This document shows, one piece after another, positions 62,493-64,000 of a stretch of 64,000 nt of DNA. The stretch comes from Favolaschia claudopus (Eukaryota > Basidiomycota > Agaricomycetes > Agaricales > Mycenaceae): NCBI GenBank assembly GCA_037176885.1, contig JAWWNJ010000020.1, positions 1,302,001-1,366,000 of the forward strand. The letters run 5' to 3'. The notes beneath the pieces are model-generated. The model searched no databases and was not told the DNA's origin. It was given only the letters and a program-made list of their open reading frames with translations. Each line of letters begins with the position of its first letter. Positions within the stretch are counted from its first letter, which is position 1. The position numbers and the translations under genes were made by a program.

Positions 62493-63944
62493 TCAAGTAT
62501 AACGAGCACCATGCTGCGCCTCCTGGCGCATACGACGTTTCTCATCCTTGCGAATCTTCTTGATGTCTGCCTTGGCATAAGCCAGAAGCTTGCTCGCTGT
62601 TCCTGTCGCCATCTCGGGAGAAAGTTCTTTCAAATCCTGCACTGAGAGATGCTCGAGATCCAGCAAGCGTACATATCTTTCGCGCTGGAAATCAAAGACA
62701 AATTGAAGGAAGTTGTGTCCATCTGCGCCACGCGATTCACTCTTGTCCAGATTTCCGAGCCAATCGGTGATGCGTGGAAAGAGGCGATTGTCTTCCATTG
62801 GCTCCGGCGGAGAACTGAGTTGCTCTGCACGGCGCGTATTACTGGCGGGTGTCATTGCTGGGAAGGGTGGCGGCATCCAGTAAGGTGAAAAGCCTGGATA
62901 ACCAAACGACGGCATTGCCTTGGGGAGGCATAGGCATTGCCGGCGTACTGGGTGGAATGGGTGCCGCTGCCGCTGCCGCTGGCGGCGCCACAGTTTTGGG
63001 ATTGGTTGGCTTATTAGGGGCGCTCAATTCTTAGCTCGTCAGCTCGTCTCGTCCGTAAAATATCGATTTTTTTGATGAGGGGATCAAAATTTGATGGGAA
63101 GTGGAGAGAAATGCGGAGTGGGATCAGCAGCTCATCAGCTCATCATGCAATTAAATAATTTCTGGGACGAGACGAGCCGACGAGCTAAGAATTGAGCTCC
63201 CCTATTATTACCTCCCACCTGGAGCTTTGGCGGTGGGGTGGTCAGAGACGCATATCCGGATTGCTGTAGTATAATCGATGATAATCAGTACCGATTGTCA
63301 TAGATCTCGCAAAATGTACTTACCAAGAATAGCGCCCAAGTCGATAGGTCACTCTTGGTGAGCTGTGCATGCCCAGTAGTGTACTTGATGCAGCCATGGC
63401 CACCGTGTTCTATACAAGCATTTTCGCGTTCAAGCTCGACGACCCATTGCGGCAAACTCTTCTTTTTCTTGACTTTCTCGCCATCGATCTCCGAATCCGC
63501 GGCAGAGTCGTCGTCGGAGTCGCGGCGCTTCTGCGTGGGAGGTATCAGTAACAGGACACCGTGGGCGACAGCACAACACACCCGCTTCTTGTCCTTCTTG
63601 TCTTTCTTTGCGTTCTTACCTGCTGCTGCGCTCCCCTTCCCTTTTGCAGCTTCGAGATCCTTGAGTTCAACAAAAAACTCTTTCTTGGACTGTGTTGTCG
63701 CCTTGGTTGTGCGCGCCGCTTCAACGAGCTCCATCCAGTGAGCATTATTTGACAAATGGGTCCAGGGAGTAGAGCGAGGCTGGAGACTGAACCGGTACCC
63801 GACATGCACGTCCTTTGGCGGGAGACTCATGGTGTTTGCAAGCTTCACGCGCACGTCCTTGAACGGAAGGTCAGACTGCACAGTCAGCGATGTATTTGCC
63901 CCGTCGAAAGGGACTGATAATTTGAGAGGGAATGCTGTATCAAC
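62493..63944 (-). pseudogene. Conserved basidiomycete gene of unknown function, disrupted by a MITE
   Basis: The gene enters from beyond the right edge: an exon from about 63944 reads FPLKLSVPFDGANTSLTVQS, KDVRVKLANTMSLPPKDVHV and GYRFSLQPRSTPWTHLSNNA, then a Lys-rich stretch. An intron (GTGTGT...CACGCAG, about 63540-63590) leads to LPQWVVELERENACIEHGGH, GCIKYTTGHAQLTKSDLSTW and ALFL. A GTAAGT...CTACAG intron leads to QSGYASLTTPPPKLQVGGNN. There a 188-bp MITE (63016-63203) breaks the exon and adds a stop. Beyond it NKPTNPKTVAPPAAAAAAPI continues in the old frame. A frameshift near 62925 then leads to MPSFGYPGFSPYWMPPPFPA, FPRITDWLGNLDKSESRGAD and LDLEHLSVQDLKELSPEMAT (stop at 62493). The family occurs widely in agarics (memory); function unknown. 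Confidence 0.6.
63016..63203 (-). mobile_element. 188-bp MITE, AGGGGCGCTCAATTC family, copy 4
   Basis: Flanks ATT/ATT (63013-63015 and 63204-63206). One terminal base differs (GAGCTCCCCT in place of GAGCGCCCCT). Inserted in an exon of the right-edge gene. Confidence 0.9.
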
Positions 63945-64000
63945 GTGTCAAGAGCCCTGAGAACTGCAGCTTACTTTCACACTTACCGGCATCTGTCTCG

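Overview
The window looks like a transposon-rich stretch of a basidiomycete (Agaricomycetes, mushroom-type) genome. The signs are many short introns of about 45-57 bp with GT-AG borders and CTAAC-type branch sites, gene families typical of agarics, and almost no uninterrupted gene. This assignment is inference from gene style; no species can be named.

Layout. 0.15-3.4 kb (minus): a broken gene with a coiled-coil N-terminus and a core whose spaced motifs (SSDGT, CCSHK, HNEG) resemble a DDE-type transposase, disrupted by at least three frameshifts. 3.5-6.8 kb: a near-identical 1.09-kb unit repeated twice in tandem, with an 18-bp perfect palindrome present three times. 7.5-8.8 kb: the 5' part of a protein kinase gene, cut off at a patch of ACCCG repeats. 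9.7-21.5 kb: an 11.7-kb composite element with 25-bp terminal inverted repeats and a near-matching 8-bp target duplication. Inside it are a 1.2-kb tandem-repeat insertion, a 1.8-kb insertion with LTR-like ends carrying a RecQ helicase fragment and another gene fragment, and a 4.1-kb element that itself contains a MITE. A second, inverted copy of the same parent element, without those insertions, lies at 30.2-33.4 kb.

21.5-26.1 kb holds MITEs, small tandem repeats and a second RecQ fragment. 26.45-28.5 kb (minus) holds the best candidate host gene: a 533-residue major facilitator transporter with ten exons that join exactly in frame, two of its introns using GC-AG borders around a 25-nt micro-exon. 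33.8-36.8 kb: a Gypsy-type gag with its 3' LTR but no pol, inserted in a Harbinger-like transposase fragment. 40.2-41.8 kb: a broken LINE reverse transcriptase. 42.9-51 kb: a dense MITE field around a decayed P-loop GTPase gene. 52.5-58.3 kb: a LINE gag-like fragment, then a 5'-truncated Gypsy pol (one in-frame stop) with chromodomain integrase and an extra downstream ORF before the 3' LTR. 58.3-61 kb: nested MITEs. 61.2-62.4 kb: an apparently complete five-exon IS630/Tc1-type transposase of 330 residues. The right edge holds a conserved basidiomycete gene disrupted by a MITE.

How it fits together: most of the window is mobile DNA, much of it layered, with the order of insertion readable from target duplications. 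The only genes that look translatable from end to end are the transporter and the IS630/Tc1 transposase. The MITEs fall into at least three mechanistic classes: TA duplications (Tc1/mariner-like), 8-bp duplications (hAT-like) and 3-bp duplications (Harbinger-like).
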